Notes under the pieces: model-generated
Seen by the model: the letters and a program-made list of their open reading frames with translations, nothing else
Database searches by the model: none
Told to the model about the DNA's origin: nothing
Program-made: the position numbers and the translations under genes
Assembly (NCBI GenBank): GCA_028290595.1
Contig: JAQGJO010000559.1
Location: 1-6,182 of the forward strand
Length of the DNA stretch: 6,182 nt
Direction of reading: 5' to 3'
Source: Hyphomicrobiales bacterium
Lineage (GTDB): Bacteria > Pseudomonadota > Alphaproteobacteria > Rhizobiales > Beijerinckiaceae
Shown: one piece after another, positions 1 through 5,658 of the stretch
Numbering within the stretch: the first letter of the stretch is position 1
Layout of the letters: the number at the start of each line of letters is the position of its first letter

Positions 1-1196
1 ACGAAGTCACCAGGCTCATCATCGATACGCACGACAGCGAGGCCTTTCGTCCGATCGCGCATATGAACGTCGGCGACTTGCGCAATTGGCTGCTCGGTTA
101 CGAGGCAAATGCCGAGGCTTTGCGCGCGCTGAGCCCGGGCCTGACGCCGGAAATGGTGGCCGCCACCTGCAAGCTCATGCGCAATCAGGATCTGATCGCG
201 GTGGCGCAAAAGTGCCAGGTTGTGACCGGGTTCCGCTCCACCCTCGGGCTGGCTGGCCGGCTGTCGAGCCGGCTGCAGCCCAATCATCCTACCGATGATC
301 TGCACGGCATCGCCGTGTCCATGCTGGACGGTCTGCTCTGTGGCGCGGGCGATGCGGTGATCGGCGTCAATCCGGCGACAGACAGCCTGGCGAATTGCAT
401 CGATATGCTGCGCATGCTCGATGCCGTGCGCGAGAAATATGACATTCCCACCCAGACCTGCGTTCTGGCCCATGTCACCACCGCGATTGCCGCCATGGAG
501 CGCGGCGCGCCGACTGACCTTGTATTCCAGTCCGTGGCCGGCACGGAGGCGGCCAACGCGTCGTTCGGCGTCAATCTCAAGATTCTGCGGGAAGCTTTTG
601 ACGCCAGCCAGTCGCTGCGCCGCGGGACGGTCGGCAATAATACTATGTATTTTGAGACCGGGCAGGGGGCGGCGTTGTCGGCCAATGCCCATCACGGCAT
701 GGACCAGCAAACCGCCGAGGCCCGCGCCTATGCGGTAGCACGCGCGTTCAAGCCGCTGATCGTGAACTCCGTCGTCGGCTTCATCGGGCCGGAATATCTT
801 TATGACGGCAAGCAGATCATCCGCGCCGGGCTGGAAGATCATTATTGCGGCAAGCTGCTCGGCGTGCCGATGGGATGCGATGTCTGCTACACCAACCATG
901 CCGATGCCGACCAGGACGACATGGATACGTTGATGACCTTGCTGACCGTCGCCGGCGTGACGTTCATCATCACGGTTCCGGGATCCGACGATGTCATGCT
1001 GAACTACCAGAGCGCGTCCTTCCACGATCTTCTGTATCTGCGCTCGGCGCTGAACGTGCGCGCCGCGCCTGAATTCGAAGCCTGGCTTGAGCGGATGAAG
1101 ATGAAGGACGCCGACGGCCGGGTCCGACAAGTGACGTCGGAAACGCCGTTGCTGGCCGGCATCGTTACCGGGGAGATGACGTCCCGTGGCGGTTGA
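1..1196 (+). CDS. eutB: Ethanolamine ammonia-lyase large (catalytic) subunit EutB, 5' partial
   Basis: This is the catalytic subunit of the adenosylcobalamin-dependent lyase that converts ethanolamine to acetaldehyde and ammonia. The frame is open to the left edge (first full codon at base 3, reading EVTRLIIDTHD), and this upstream stretch matches EutB. The ATG at 63 is therefore internal, and about 70 N-terminal residues are missing compared with the roughly 453-residue E. coli enzyme. Counting from Met at 63, the residues that bind ethanolamine in E. coli (Arg160, Gln162, Asn193, Glu287, Asp362, numbering from memory) correspond to R70 and Q72 in SSRLQPN, N103 in GVNP, E198 in YFETGQG and D273 in GCDVCYTNHAD. 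All are present, so the enzyme looks active. The C-terminus runs about a dozen residues past the E. coli end. Its last codons overlap eutC by 11 bases, which fits translational coupling of the two subunits. Confidence 0.97.
   Translation, partial: EVTRLIIDTHDSEAFRPIAHMNVGDLRNWLLGYEANAEALRALSPGLTPEMVAATCKLMRNQDLIAVAQKCQVVTGFRSTLGLAGRLSSRLQPNHPTDDLHGIAVSMLDGLLCGAGDAVIGVNPATDSLANCIDMLRMLDAVREKYDIPTQTCVLAHVTTAIAAMERGAPTDLVFQSVAGTEAANASFGVNLKILREAFDASQSLRRGTVGNNTMYFETGQGAALSANAHHGMDQQTAEARAYAVARAFKPLIVNSVVGFIGPEYLYDGKQIIRAGLEDHYCGKLLGVPMGCDVCYTNHADADQDDMDTLMTLLTVAGVTFIITVPGSDDVMLNYQSASFHDLLYLRSALNVRAAPEFEAWLERMKMKDADGRVRQVTSETPLLAGIVTGEMTSRGG
1170..1175 (+). promoter_or_regulatory. Ribosome binding site for eutC
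   Basis: GGGGAG lies 10 bases before the GTG at 1186, inside the end of eutB. It supports the GTG as the eutC start. The nearer ATG at 1176 is out of frame with eutC. Confidence 0.6.
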
Positions 1197-1944
1197 ACGC
1201 AACCTCTGGGCGTCCTTGCGCGCGACGACCATTGCCCGCGTCGGCTTAGGGCGAACCGGCGATGCGCCCCGGCTCGAGGATCTCTTGGCACTCCAGCTCG
1301 CGCATGCCCGCGCCCGCGATGCCGTGGGCGCGACGCTGGACGTGGCGCGCCTGAGCGCAGAGCTGCAACCTTTACCGGTGCGGCTGGTCTCCAGCCTCGC
1401 GCGCGACCGCATCCAGTATCTGCGCCGGCCGGATCTCGGGCGCCAGCTCGACAGCGCCAGTTCCGCTAACCTTCCGCCGGGACCTTTCGATGCGGCTTTC
1501 GTCGTCGCCGATGGACTTTCCGCCAAAGCCGTCAACGACAATGCGGGCGCCTTTATCACGGCCTGCATGGCCAGGCTCGCCTCGTGGCGTTTCGCGCCGA
1601 TCGTGCTGGCGCAGCAGGCGCGTGTCGCGATCGGCGACGAGATCGGCAGCCAGCTTGCGGCAAGTCTGGTGGTCGTCCTCATCGGTGAGCGCCCGGGCCT
1701 GAGCGTGCCCCACAGCATGGGCGTCTACATCACCTACAATCCGCAGCCGGGCCGCACCGATGCGGAGCGGAACTGCATTTCAAATATCCATGCAGACGGC
1801 CTGACGCCGGACCAGGCTGCGCTCAAGGCGGCATGGCTGATGGACGAAGCACTGACGCGTAAATTGACCGGTGTCGATCTCAAAGACGCTGCGCCGGATT
1901 CTGCGAGCTTGGGGATCGGCAGGGCCGATCCCGGCGCCGGTTAG
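1186..1944 (+). CDS. eutC: Ethanolamine ammonia-lyase small subunit EutC
   Basis: This is the small subunit of ethanolamine ammonia-lyase, which with EutB forms the cobalamin-binding holoenzyme in the cytosol. The 252-residue protein carries the family blocks in order: RVGLGRTGDAPRLEDLLALQ (about 18-37), the YLRRPDLGRQL block (78-88), VVADGLSAKAV (106-116), GDEIG (150-154), the VVVLIGERPGL block (162-172) and RNCISNIHADG (195-205). The middle to C-terminal blocks form the cobalamin-binding Rossmann-like domain in known EutC structures. The start is GTG, overlapping eutB by 11 bases and preceded by GGGGAG. The last 20 or so residues (DAAPDSASLGIG onward) are a low-complexity tail beyond the conserved domain, and their DNA contains a strong hairpin. 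The gene ends one base before the convergent glutathione transferase stop. No aldehyde dehydrogenase, reactivase or microcompartment gene follows. Confidence 0.95.
   Translation: MAVERNLWASLRATTIARVGLGRTGDAPRLEDLLALQLAHARARDAVGATLDVARLSAELQPLPVRLVSSLARDRIQYLRRPDLGRQLDSASSANLPPGPFDAAFVVADGLSAKAVNDNAGAFITACMARLASWRFAPIVLAQQARVAIGDEIGSQLAASLVVVLIGERPGLSVPHSMGVYITYNPQPGRTDAERNCISNIHADGLTPDQAALKAAWLMDEALTRKLTGVDLKDAAPDSASLGIGRADPGAG
1912..1932. terminator. Perfect 9-bp hairpin at the eutC/GST convergent junction, possible bidirectional transcription end
   Basis: GGGATCGGC (1912-1920), a 3-base AGG loop and GCCGATCCC (1924-1932) form a perfect stem. It is followed at once by the palindrome CCGGCGCCGG (1931-1940). 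The hairpin sits in the last codons of eutC, ten bases before the stop. Transcripts from both directions meet here, because the two genes end one base apart and leave no intergenic room for a terminator. No T-run follows on either strand, so this is not a standard intrinsic terminator. It could instead stabilise 3' ends or help slow polymerase before Rho-dependent termination. Confidence 0.4.
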
Positions 1945-1945
1945 A

Positions 1946-2671
1946 TCATGCCTTGCGCTTATCCAGGGCGGGATAATGTCGGAAGACGCCATCCTCGTTG
2001 AAATCCTTGCGGCGAGGGGACTTCAGGTAGGCTTTGATGTGCGGCCGATTGCCGACCGCTTTGCAAAGCCGCGGCACATGTTTCACCTCCGCCAGCGCCG
2101 ATTTCATCGCGTTCGGAAACGCATATTTCAGTCCTTCGACGAGATGGTAGAGCGACAGATCGGCGTAACTGAGTTTGTCGCCGGCCAGAAAGTCCGGGCC
2201 ATCGGGATTGCGGCTGAGCACCGTCTCGAACCAGGCCAGATATTTTGGGATGCGCAGCTTACGAAAGCCCTTGGCGTATTTGCGAGCCTCGGGAATCTGA
2301 TCTTCGTAATATTTATCGGTGCGAACCGGATGATGCACGTCATGCGCTTCCTTGACCATGTCGGCGATGGTCAACTGAATCTGATGAACCCACAGCGCCA
2401 GAGCCGGATCGTCGGGAACAAGTTTAAGCCGCGGTCCCAGATAAAGCAGGATGGCAGAGGTTTGTCCGACGAGCACTTCGCCATCCTGCAGAAACGGCGG
2501 TGCGAATGAGGGGTGCAGAACTTTCGGGTCGCGGCCGAACTGGCTGACCATTTGGTCGCCGCCTTCCTCCAGCGACAGATCTTCATAGGGGGCGCCGGCT
2601 TCTTCGAGCGCCAGGCGGACGAATTCTCCGCGGCCGGGAATGCCGGACCAGTAAAAAAGTTTGTAGGACAT
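1946..2671 (-). CDS. Glutathione S-transferase family protein
   Basis: This is a 241-residue cytosolic glutathione transferase with the usual two-domain layout. The N-terminal thioredoxin-like domain (about 1-80) opens with YKLFYWSGIPGRGEFVRL, where Tyr7 is placed like the catalytic Tyr of Sigma/Mu/Pi-type enzymes. It continues with APPFLQDGEV, where Pro59 is the likely cis-Pro, and QTSAILLYL, where Gln70-Thr71 stand where glutathione's gamma-glutamyl group is normally bound. The all-helical C-terminal domain holds FLAGDKLSYADLSLYHLV, with the S-x-x-D helix N-cap (Ser168, Asp171). The C-terminal FNEDGVFRHYPALD is typical of a fungal/bacterial GST branch. The ATG at 2671 has GGAG 10 bases upstream. 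The gene is convergent with eutC and divergent from the DUF2848 gene, so it is probably its own transcription unit. The substrate cannot be inferred, and a link with ethanolamine breakdown is not evident. Confidence 0.93.
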   Translation of the reverse strand: MSYKLFYWSGIPGRGEFVRLALEEAGAPYEDLSLEEGGDQMVSQFGRDPKVLHPSFAPPFLQDGEVLVGQTSAILLYLGPRLKLVPDDPALALWVHQIQLTIADMVKEAHDVHHPVRTDKYYEDQIPEARKYAKGFRKLRIPKYLAWFETVLSRNPDGPDFLAGDKLSYADLSLYHLVEGLKYAFPNAMKSALAEVKHVPRLCKAVGNRPHIKAYLKSPRRKDFNEDGVFRHYPALDKRKA

Positions 2672-2681
2672 GTCTCAACAA

Positions 2682-2685
2682 CTCC
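2682..2685 (-). promoter_or_regulatory. Ribosome binding site for the GST gene
   Basis: On the minus strand GGAG lies 10 bases before the ATG whose first base is at 2671. It supports that start over upstream alternatives. Confidence 0.5.
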
Positions 2686-2824
2686 GTCGGCGGCTGCAGG
2701 TTTCAACCACGCCTTTCAAACCAGGTCTCTCAAACTAAACCTTGCGACGCAGACGAGACTAGATTTGCCCGCGCGCTCATTGCGAGCGTCTTTTGTGTGT
2801 CTTGCCGTGTCCCTCCCGAGCCCA

Positions 2825-2852
2825 GCCAAGTTTCTCTATTGACTTGGCCAAG
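2825..2852. promoter_or_regulatory. Candidate operator: CTTGGCCAAG palindrome plus an upstream half-site
   Basis: A perfect 10-bp palindrome, CTTGGCCAAG, lies at 2843-2852. Its left arm also pairs with an upstream copy: GCCAAGT (2825-2831) and ACTTGGC (2842-2848) form a 7-bp inverted repeat with a 10-base spacer. There are thus three half-sites around the -35 element of the candidate promoter. FadR/VanR-type GntR proteins commonly bind short palindromes of TTGG/CCAA or TNGT/ACNA character, and such a regulator is encoded one gene downstream. The symmetry is seen in the sequence; the assignment to that regulator is inference. Confidence 0.45.
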
Positions 2853-2868
2853 GGTTGCGTGTTCTGAT
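2839..2868 (+). promoter_or_regulatory. Candidate sigma-70-type promoter for the DUF2848-gntR unit
   Basis: TTGACT (2839-2844) matches the -35 consensus in five of six bases. TCTGAT (2863-2868) matches the -10 consensus in four of six, with an 18-base spacer. Transcription would begin near 2875, leaving a leader of about 43 bases to the ATG at 2918. The palindrome CTTGGCCAAG overlaps the -35 and the spacer, as expected for a repressor site. The call rests on consensus matching alone. Confidence 0.45.
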
Positions 2869-2917
2869 ATTTCACATGAGTATCTTGATCTCCACCCATT
2901 TCGTTGACGTTCACACC

Positions 2918-3577
2918 ATGACAAACCAAGCCTCTGATGACGCTCGCTTTCCTGTTGCATCCCTGGTCATTGCGGGCTGGACGGGGCGCGACAAGGCGGC
3001 GGTCGAAAAACACATCAAGGAGCTGGAAGAACTCGGGATCGCGCGGCCTGCCAGCACGCCCATCTATTACCGCGCGTCTGCCGCCCGCGTGACGACGGCA
3101 AACAGCATCGAGGCCACCGGCGCCGCCTCCAGCGGCGAAGTTGAATTCGTGGTGGCGCAGTGGCAGGGCAAGCTCTGGGTCGGCGTCGGCTCGGATCATA
3201 CCGACCGGGAAGTCGAAAAGTACAACATCACCGTGTCCAAGCAGATGTGCGACAAGCCGATTGCGTCCTCCTTCTGGACGTTCGACGAGGTCGCCGGCCA
3301 TTGGGACAGCCTCATCATGCGCTCGTTCATTTACGAAGACGGTAAGCGCGTCCTGTATCAGGAAGGCACCGTCGCCAGCATGCTGGATCCGCAGACGCTC
3401 ATCGATGGACTCGATGAAAAGAAATTGCCGGAAGGCACGATGATGTTCTGCGGCACGTTTGCCGCGAAGGGCGGCATCCGGCCGGCTTCGCGATTCGAGT
3501 TCGAAATTGAGGACCCGGTGCTGAAGCGCAAGATCGAGCACGGCTACGACATCAAGACATTGCCGGTTGTGGGATGA
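2918..3577 (+). CDS. DUF2848 family protein, probable fumarylacetoacetase-like fold
   Basis: This 219-residue protein has the DUF2848 family pattern: LVIAGWTGRDKAAVEKHI (16-33), SSGEVE (71-76), WVGVGSDHTDRE (87-98), SKQMCDKP (107-114), LYQEGT (146-151) and LPEGTMMFCGT (170-180). The family has no established reaction. The order of ExE (E74, E76), SDHTDRE, SKQ...P and LPxGT..F.GT resembles the E-x-E, DxxxRD, KSxxxxxP and LxPGDxIxTGTP motifs of fumarylacetoacetate hydrolases, so a metal-dependent hydrolase or decarboxylase role is plausible; this is inference. There is no signal peptide. The start is uncertain: the ATG at 2918 sits just before the conserved region but lacks a clear ribosome binding site. 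In-frame alternatives are ATG at 2876 and TTG at 2855, and the latter lies inside the candidate promoter. Its stop overlaps the regulator start (ATGA), indicating co-translation. Confidence 0.88.
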   Translation: MTNQASDDARFPVASLVIAGWTGRDKAAVEKHIKELEELGIARPASTPIYYRASAARVTTANSIEATGAASSGEVEFVVAQWQGKLWVGVGSDHTDREVEKYNITVSKQMCDKPIASSFWTFDEVAGHWDSLIMRSFIYEDGKRVLYQEGTVASMLDPQTLIDGLDEKKLPEGTMMFCGTFAAKGGIRPASRFEFEIEDPVLKRKIEHGYDIKTLPVVG

Positions 3578-4302
3578 CGACATCGCCCGCCCGCAAGAAG
3601 CTGGCTGTCGCTGCGCCCGGGATGCCGCAAGCCTCTGCGCTGCCGCCGCCGGAAGAAGGTTCGATGTCGCTTAAGGATGCGGCCTACCGGGCGATCAAGC
3701 ACAAGATCATCACCTGCGCTTTCAAGCCGGGTGAGTTCATCAACGAAATGCATGTTTCCGCCTTGCTGGGCATCGGCCGCACACCGGTGCATCAGGCCAT
3801 CGATCGGCTCATGCTCGAAGGCATGGTGTCGATACGGCCGCGCAAGGGCATTTTCGTAAACGCCGTCAGCTTCGAAGAGATCATGGAGATCGTCGAAGTG
3901 CGGCTGCTCAACGAGACCTATTGCGCCCGCCGCGCCGCCGAACTGGCGGACAGCTCGAACATCGCGCATCTGACCGACGTTCTGGCGCGGGCCGAACAGT
4001 GGCTGCCGGCGCGCAACATCGAGCAGTTGATGCTGCTCGATAGCGAATTCCACACTGCCCTTTCGCGCGCCGCCCGCAATGATGTTTTGAGCGATGTCAT
4101 CGTCAAACTGAACGATCGGTCTCTCAGGTTCTGGTTTCTGTCTCTTGTGCAGCCCGGCCAGAATGAAACAGTCCAGCATCAGCACCAGAACATCCTGGAC
4201 GCGATCAAAAATCGCAATCCGGATGAGGCGGAGGCGGCGATGAGAACCCATATCGAGGATTTCCGGCGCAACCTCATGCAGCAGTCAACGCCTGCGCGCT
4301 AA
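3574..4302 (+). CDS. GntR family transcriptional regulator, FadR/VanR (FCD) type
   Basis: This 242-residue protein has an N-terminal winged helix-turn-helix (about 33-97) with KHKIITCAFKPGEFINEMHV, the recognition region LLGIGRTPVHQAIDRLMLEGM and the wing VSIRPRKGIFV. The C-terminal all-helical FCD ligand-binding domain follows (about 102-235). The FCD metal-binding set is intact: D156 and H160 in LDSEFHTALSR, H204 in QHQNILDAI and H226 in MRTHIEDF. The effector is probably a small carboxylate held through the metal, as is usual for the family. The first 30 residues are Ala/Pro-rich and not part of the domain. A second ATG at 3664 (Met31) has a better ribosome binding site, so a shorter product is possible. 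The ATG at 3574 overlaps the DUF2848 stop by 4 bases. An intrinsic terminator follows. It likely controls this cluster, with the palindrome near 2843 as a candidate site. Confidence 0.93.
   Translation: MTTSPARKKLAVAAPGMPQASALPPPEEGSMSLKDAAYRAIKHKIITCAFKPGEFINEMHVSALLGIGRTPVHQAIDRLMLEGMVSIRPRKGIFVNAVSFEEIMEIVEVRLLNETYCARRAAELADSSNIAHLTDVLARAEQWLPARNIEQLMLLDSEFHTALSRAARNDVLSDVIVKLNDRSLRFWFLSLVQPGQNETVQHQHQNILDAIKNRNPDEAEAAMRTHIEDFRRNLMQQSTPAR
3651..3659 (+). promoter_or_regulatory. Internal ribosome binding site supporting an alternative regulator start at 3664
   Basis: GGAAGAAGG ends four bases before the ATG at 3664 (Met31 of the regulator). This is much more SD-like than the sequence ahead of the ATG at 3574. 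The winged-helix domain begins just after Met31, so either start yields a complete domain. Confidence 0.35.
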
Positions 4303-4306
4303 CCTG

Positions 4307-4328
4307 CGGGCAAGTGCCCGTTTCTTTT
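4307..4328 (+). terminator. Intrinsic (Rho-independent) terminator after the GntR gene
   Basis: CGGGC (4307-4311), loop AAGT and GCCCG (4316-4320) form a GC-rich stem (extendable by one A-T pair) followed directly by TTTCTTTT (4321-4328). It begins five bases after the regulator's TAA (4300-4302) and ends 18 bases before the next ATG. It would end the DUF2848-gntR transcript, or act as a partial terminator that lowers expression of the downstream genes. Confidence 0.75.
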
Positions 4329-4346
4329 GAGTGTGAGTGAAACAGA

Positions 4347-5267
4347 ATGAAACTTGCTGTTCCAGATCTCATTTCGAATTCCTACTTCCCCGCTGTCGCA
4401 GCGGTCGAACTCGGCTTCTTCAAGAAGGAAGGGCTCGACGTCTCGCTCGAACTGATTTTCCCGGTCGACAAGTCTTATGCGGCCTTGCGCGATGGCGAGG
4501 TCGATTTCGTCGGCGGCTCCGCTCACTCGGCTCTTGCCGCATTTCCCAATTGGAAAGGCGTCAAGCTGCTGTGCGCCCAGGGGCAGGGGATGTACTGGTT
4601 CCTCGTCATGCGTCCCGACCTTGTGAAGGAGAAGGGCGACGTTTCCGTTATCAAGGGATGCACGATCGGCGCGGCGCCCTGGGTAGAAATGGGCTTGCGG
4701 CGCCTTGTTACCGCCGCCGGTCTCGACACCGAGCGCGACAACATCAAGATCATACCGGTTCCCGGCGCCGTGGGCGCCGGCATCAATTTCGGTGTGACAG
4801 CGGCAAAGGCCCTGGAAGACGGCAAGATCGATGGCTTCTGGGCCAACGGCATGGGCACCGAAGTGGCGGTGCGCAAGGGCATCGGCAAAGTCGTGCTCGA
4901 CATCCGCCGTGGCGACGGCCCTGCGGAATGCTTCAATTATACGATGGCCTCGATCGCCACGACCGACAAGATGGTGCGGGACGAGCCGGAGAAGGCGTCG
5001 GCCGCCATTCGCGCCGTGACGGCGGCACAGAAGGCGTTGACCGCCGATCCGACGCTTGCGACCGGTATCGGCAAGAAACTGTTTCCGGAAACGGAAGCCA
5101 CGCTGATCGCCGAGCTTATTCGTCGCGACCTGCCGTTCTACAGCCCGATCATCTCGGAAGAGTTCGTGCGGGACATGAATCAGTTCGCCCGCGACATGAA
5201 GATACTGGATGGCGACGTCGCATACGAAGACGTCGTGGCAACCGACCTTCGCGCACTTTGGAAGTAG
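4347..5267 (+). CDS. SBP-fold protein (NMT1/THI5/SsuA-like) without a signal peptide
   Basis: This 306-residue protein has the type II periplasmic-binding fold of the nitrate/sulfonate/taurine and NMT1/THI5 families. It shows YFPAVAAVELGFFKKEGLDV (13-32), the ALRDGEVDFVGG block (46-57), a hinge and second lobe from about 103 (KGCTIGAAPWVEMGLRRL) and ALEDGKIDGFWANG (155-168). There is no signal peptide: the fold starts at residue 3, and the TGA at 4338-4340, in frame, rules out an upstream start. The protein should therefore stay in the cytosol. Known cytosolic members of this fold are enzymes, such as MqnA/MqnD, 4,5-dihydroxyphthalate decarboxylase and fungal THI5. The Cys-rich motif of THI5 is absent (Cys only at 76, 105 and 195). 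No permease or ATPase gene is adjacent. The ribosome binding site is weak (TGAG about 10 bases upstream). A role as enzyme or intracellular binder is inference. Confidence 0.85.
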   Translation: MKLAVPDLISNSYFPAVAAVELGFFKKEGLDVSLELIFPVDKSYAALRDGEVDFVGGSAHSALAAFPNWKGVKLLCAQGQGMYWFLVMRPDLVKEKGDVSVIKGCTIGAAPWVEMGLRRLVTAAGLDTERDNIKIIPVPGAVGAGINFGVTAAKALEDGKIDGFWANGMGTEVAVRKGIGKVVLDIRRGDGPAECFNYTMASIATTDKMVRDEPEKASAAIRAVTAAQKALTADPTLATGIGKKLFPETEATLIAELIRRDLPFYSPIISEEFVRDMNQFARDMKILDGDVAYEDVVATDLRALWK

Positions 5268-5270
5268 GAG
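5266..5270 (+). promoter_or_regulatory. Ribosome binding site for the cupin gene
   Basis: AGGAG overlaps the upstream TAG stop and lies six bases before the ATG at 5277. It favours that start over the in-frame ATG at 5283. Confidence 0.7.
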
Positions 5271-5276
5271 AGTCAG

Positions 5277-5657
5277 ATGGCAATGAACAAGTTGCACGAC
5301 GAATTTCATACCCTCGACATGAAGTCAGGCTGGGAAGTCCCGGCGGGCTATCCGAGCGGCATCCAGCAGAAGATCATTGCCGGCGGCCTGGACGAGAAGA
5401 ACAAGCGCGGCAGCCGGACGCGGCTTTTGCATTTCGATGCCGGTTGCTACACGACCGAGCCGTTCGTCCACAATTATTGGGAAGAAGTTTTCCTGGTTTC
5501 CGGCGATCTGGTGGTCGGCAACGACAAAGAAGGCAAGGGCGGCGAATCCTTTCAGCCCTTTACCTACGCCTGCCGTCCGCCGGGCGCCGTGCACGGACCG
5601 TTCCGTTCGGATACCGGCTGCATCCTGCTCGAAATCCACTACTACGATCCGGTCTGA
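5277..5657 (+). CDS. Small cupin-domain protein
   Basis: This 126-residue protein is a single cupin barrel. Cupin motif 1 is GCYTTEPFVHNYWEEVFLVSG (56-76), with H65, E69/E70 and G76. Motif 2 is PPGAVHGPF (101-109), with P102, G103 and H106. The usual first histidine of the H-x-H pair is Phe63, so the metal site is altered: two His and a Glu remain as candidate ligands. There is no signal peptide. The gene starts nine bases after the SBP-like gene and ends one base before the amidase ATG, so the three genes are almost certainly one transcription and translation unit. Small cupins in catabolic operons can be isomerases, dioxygenases or ligand-binding proteins. The reaction here is unknown. Confidence 0.88.
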   Translation: MAMNKLHDEFHTLDMKSGWEVPAGYPSGIQQKIIAGGLDEKNKRGSRTRLLHFDAGCYTTEPFVHNYWEEVFLVSGDLVVGNDKEGKGGESFQPFTYACRPPGAVHGPFRSDTGCILLEIHYYDPV

Positions 5658-5658
5658 G

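Noticed and set aside
1871..2509. + strand open frame opposite the GST gene.
   Set aside because: The minus-strand GST has strong family motifs and a ribosome binding site; the + frame has neither.
2701..2736. Imperfect direct repeats of TTTCAACCA/TTTCAAACCA and TCTCAAACT upstream of the GST gene.
   Set aside because: The copies are short and diverged, with irregular spacing; too weak to call an operator.
2774..2799. Small hairpin CGCTC/GAGCG followed by a T-rich run in the divergent intergenic region, terminator-like.
   Set aside because: The stem is only 5 bp, no transcript from the left is expected to end there, and there is no evidence that it is a leader attenuator.
4762..4780. Perfect 8-bp inverted repeat CCGGCGCC/GGCGCCGG with a 3-base loop inside the SBP-like gene.
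   Set aside because: It encodes a Gly/Ala-rich stretch (PGAVGAG) in a GC-rich gene, where such symmetry arises easily; no regulatory context is visible.
4347..5267. Assignment of the SBP-like gene as THI5-type pyrimidine (HMP-P) synthase.
   Set aside because: The Cys-rich active-site motif of THI5 is absent, and no thiamine genes or thiamine riboswitch are seen nearby.
4299..5309. 336-codon antisense open frame across the SBP-like gene, and similar antisense frames at 2777-3583, 3544-4251 and 5325-6074.
   Set aside because: They are His/Arg/Ala-rich with no recognisable motif and lie opposite well-supported genes, as expected at high GC.
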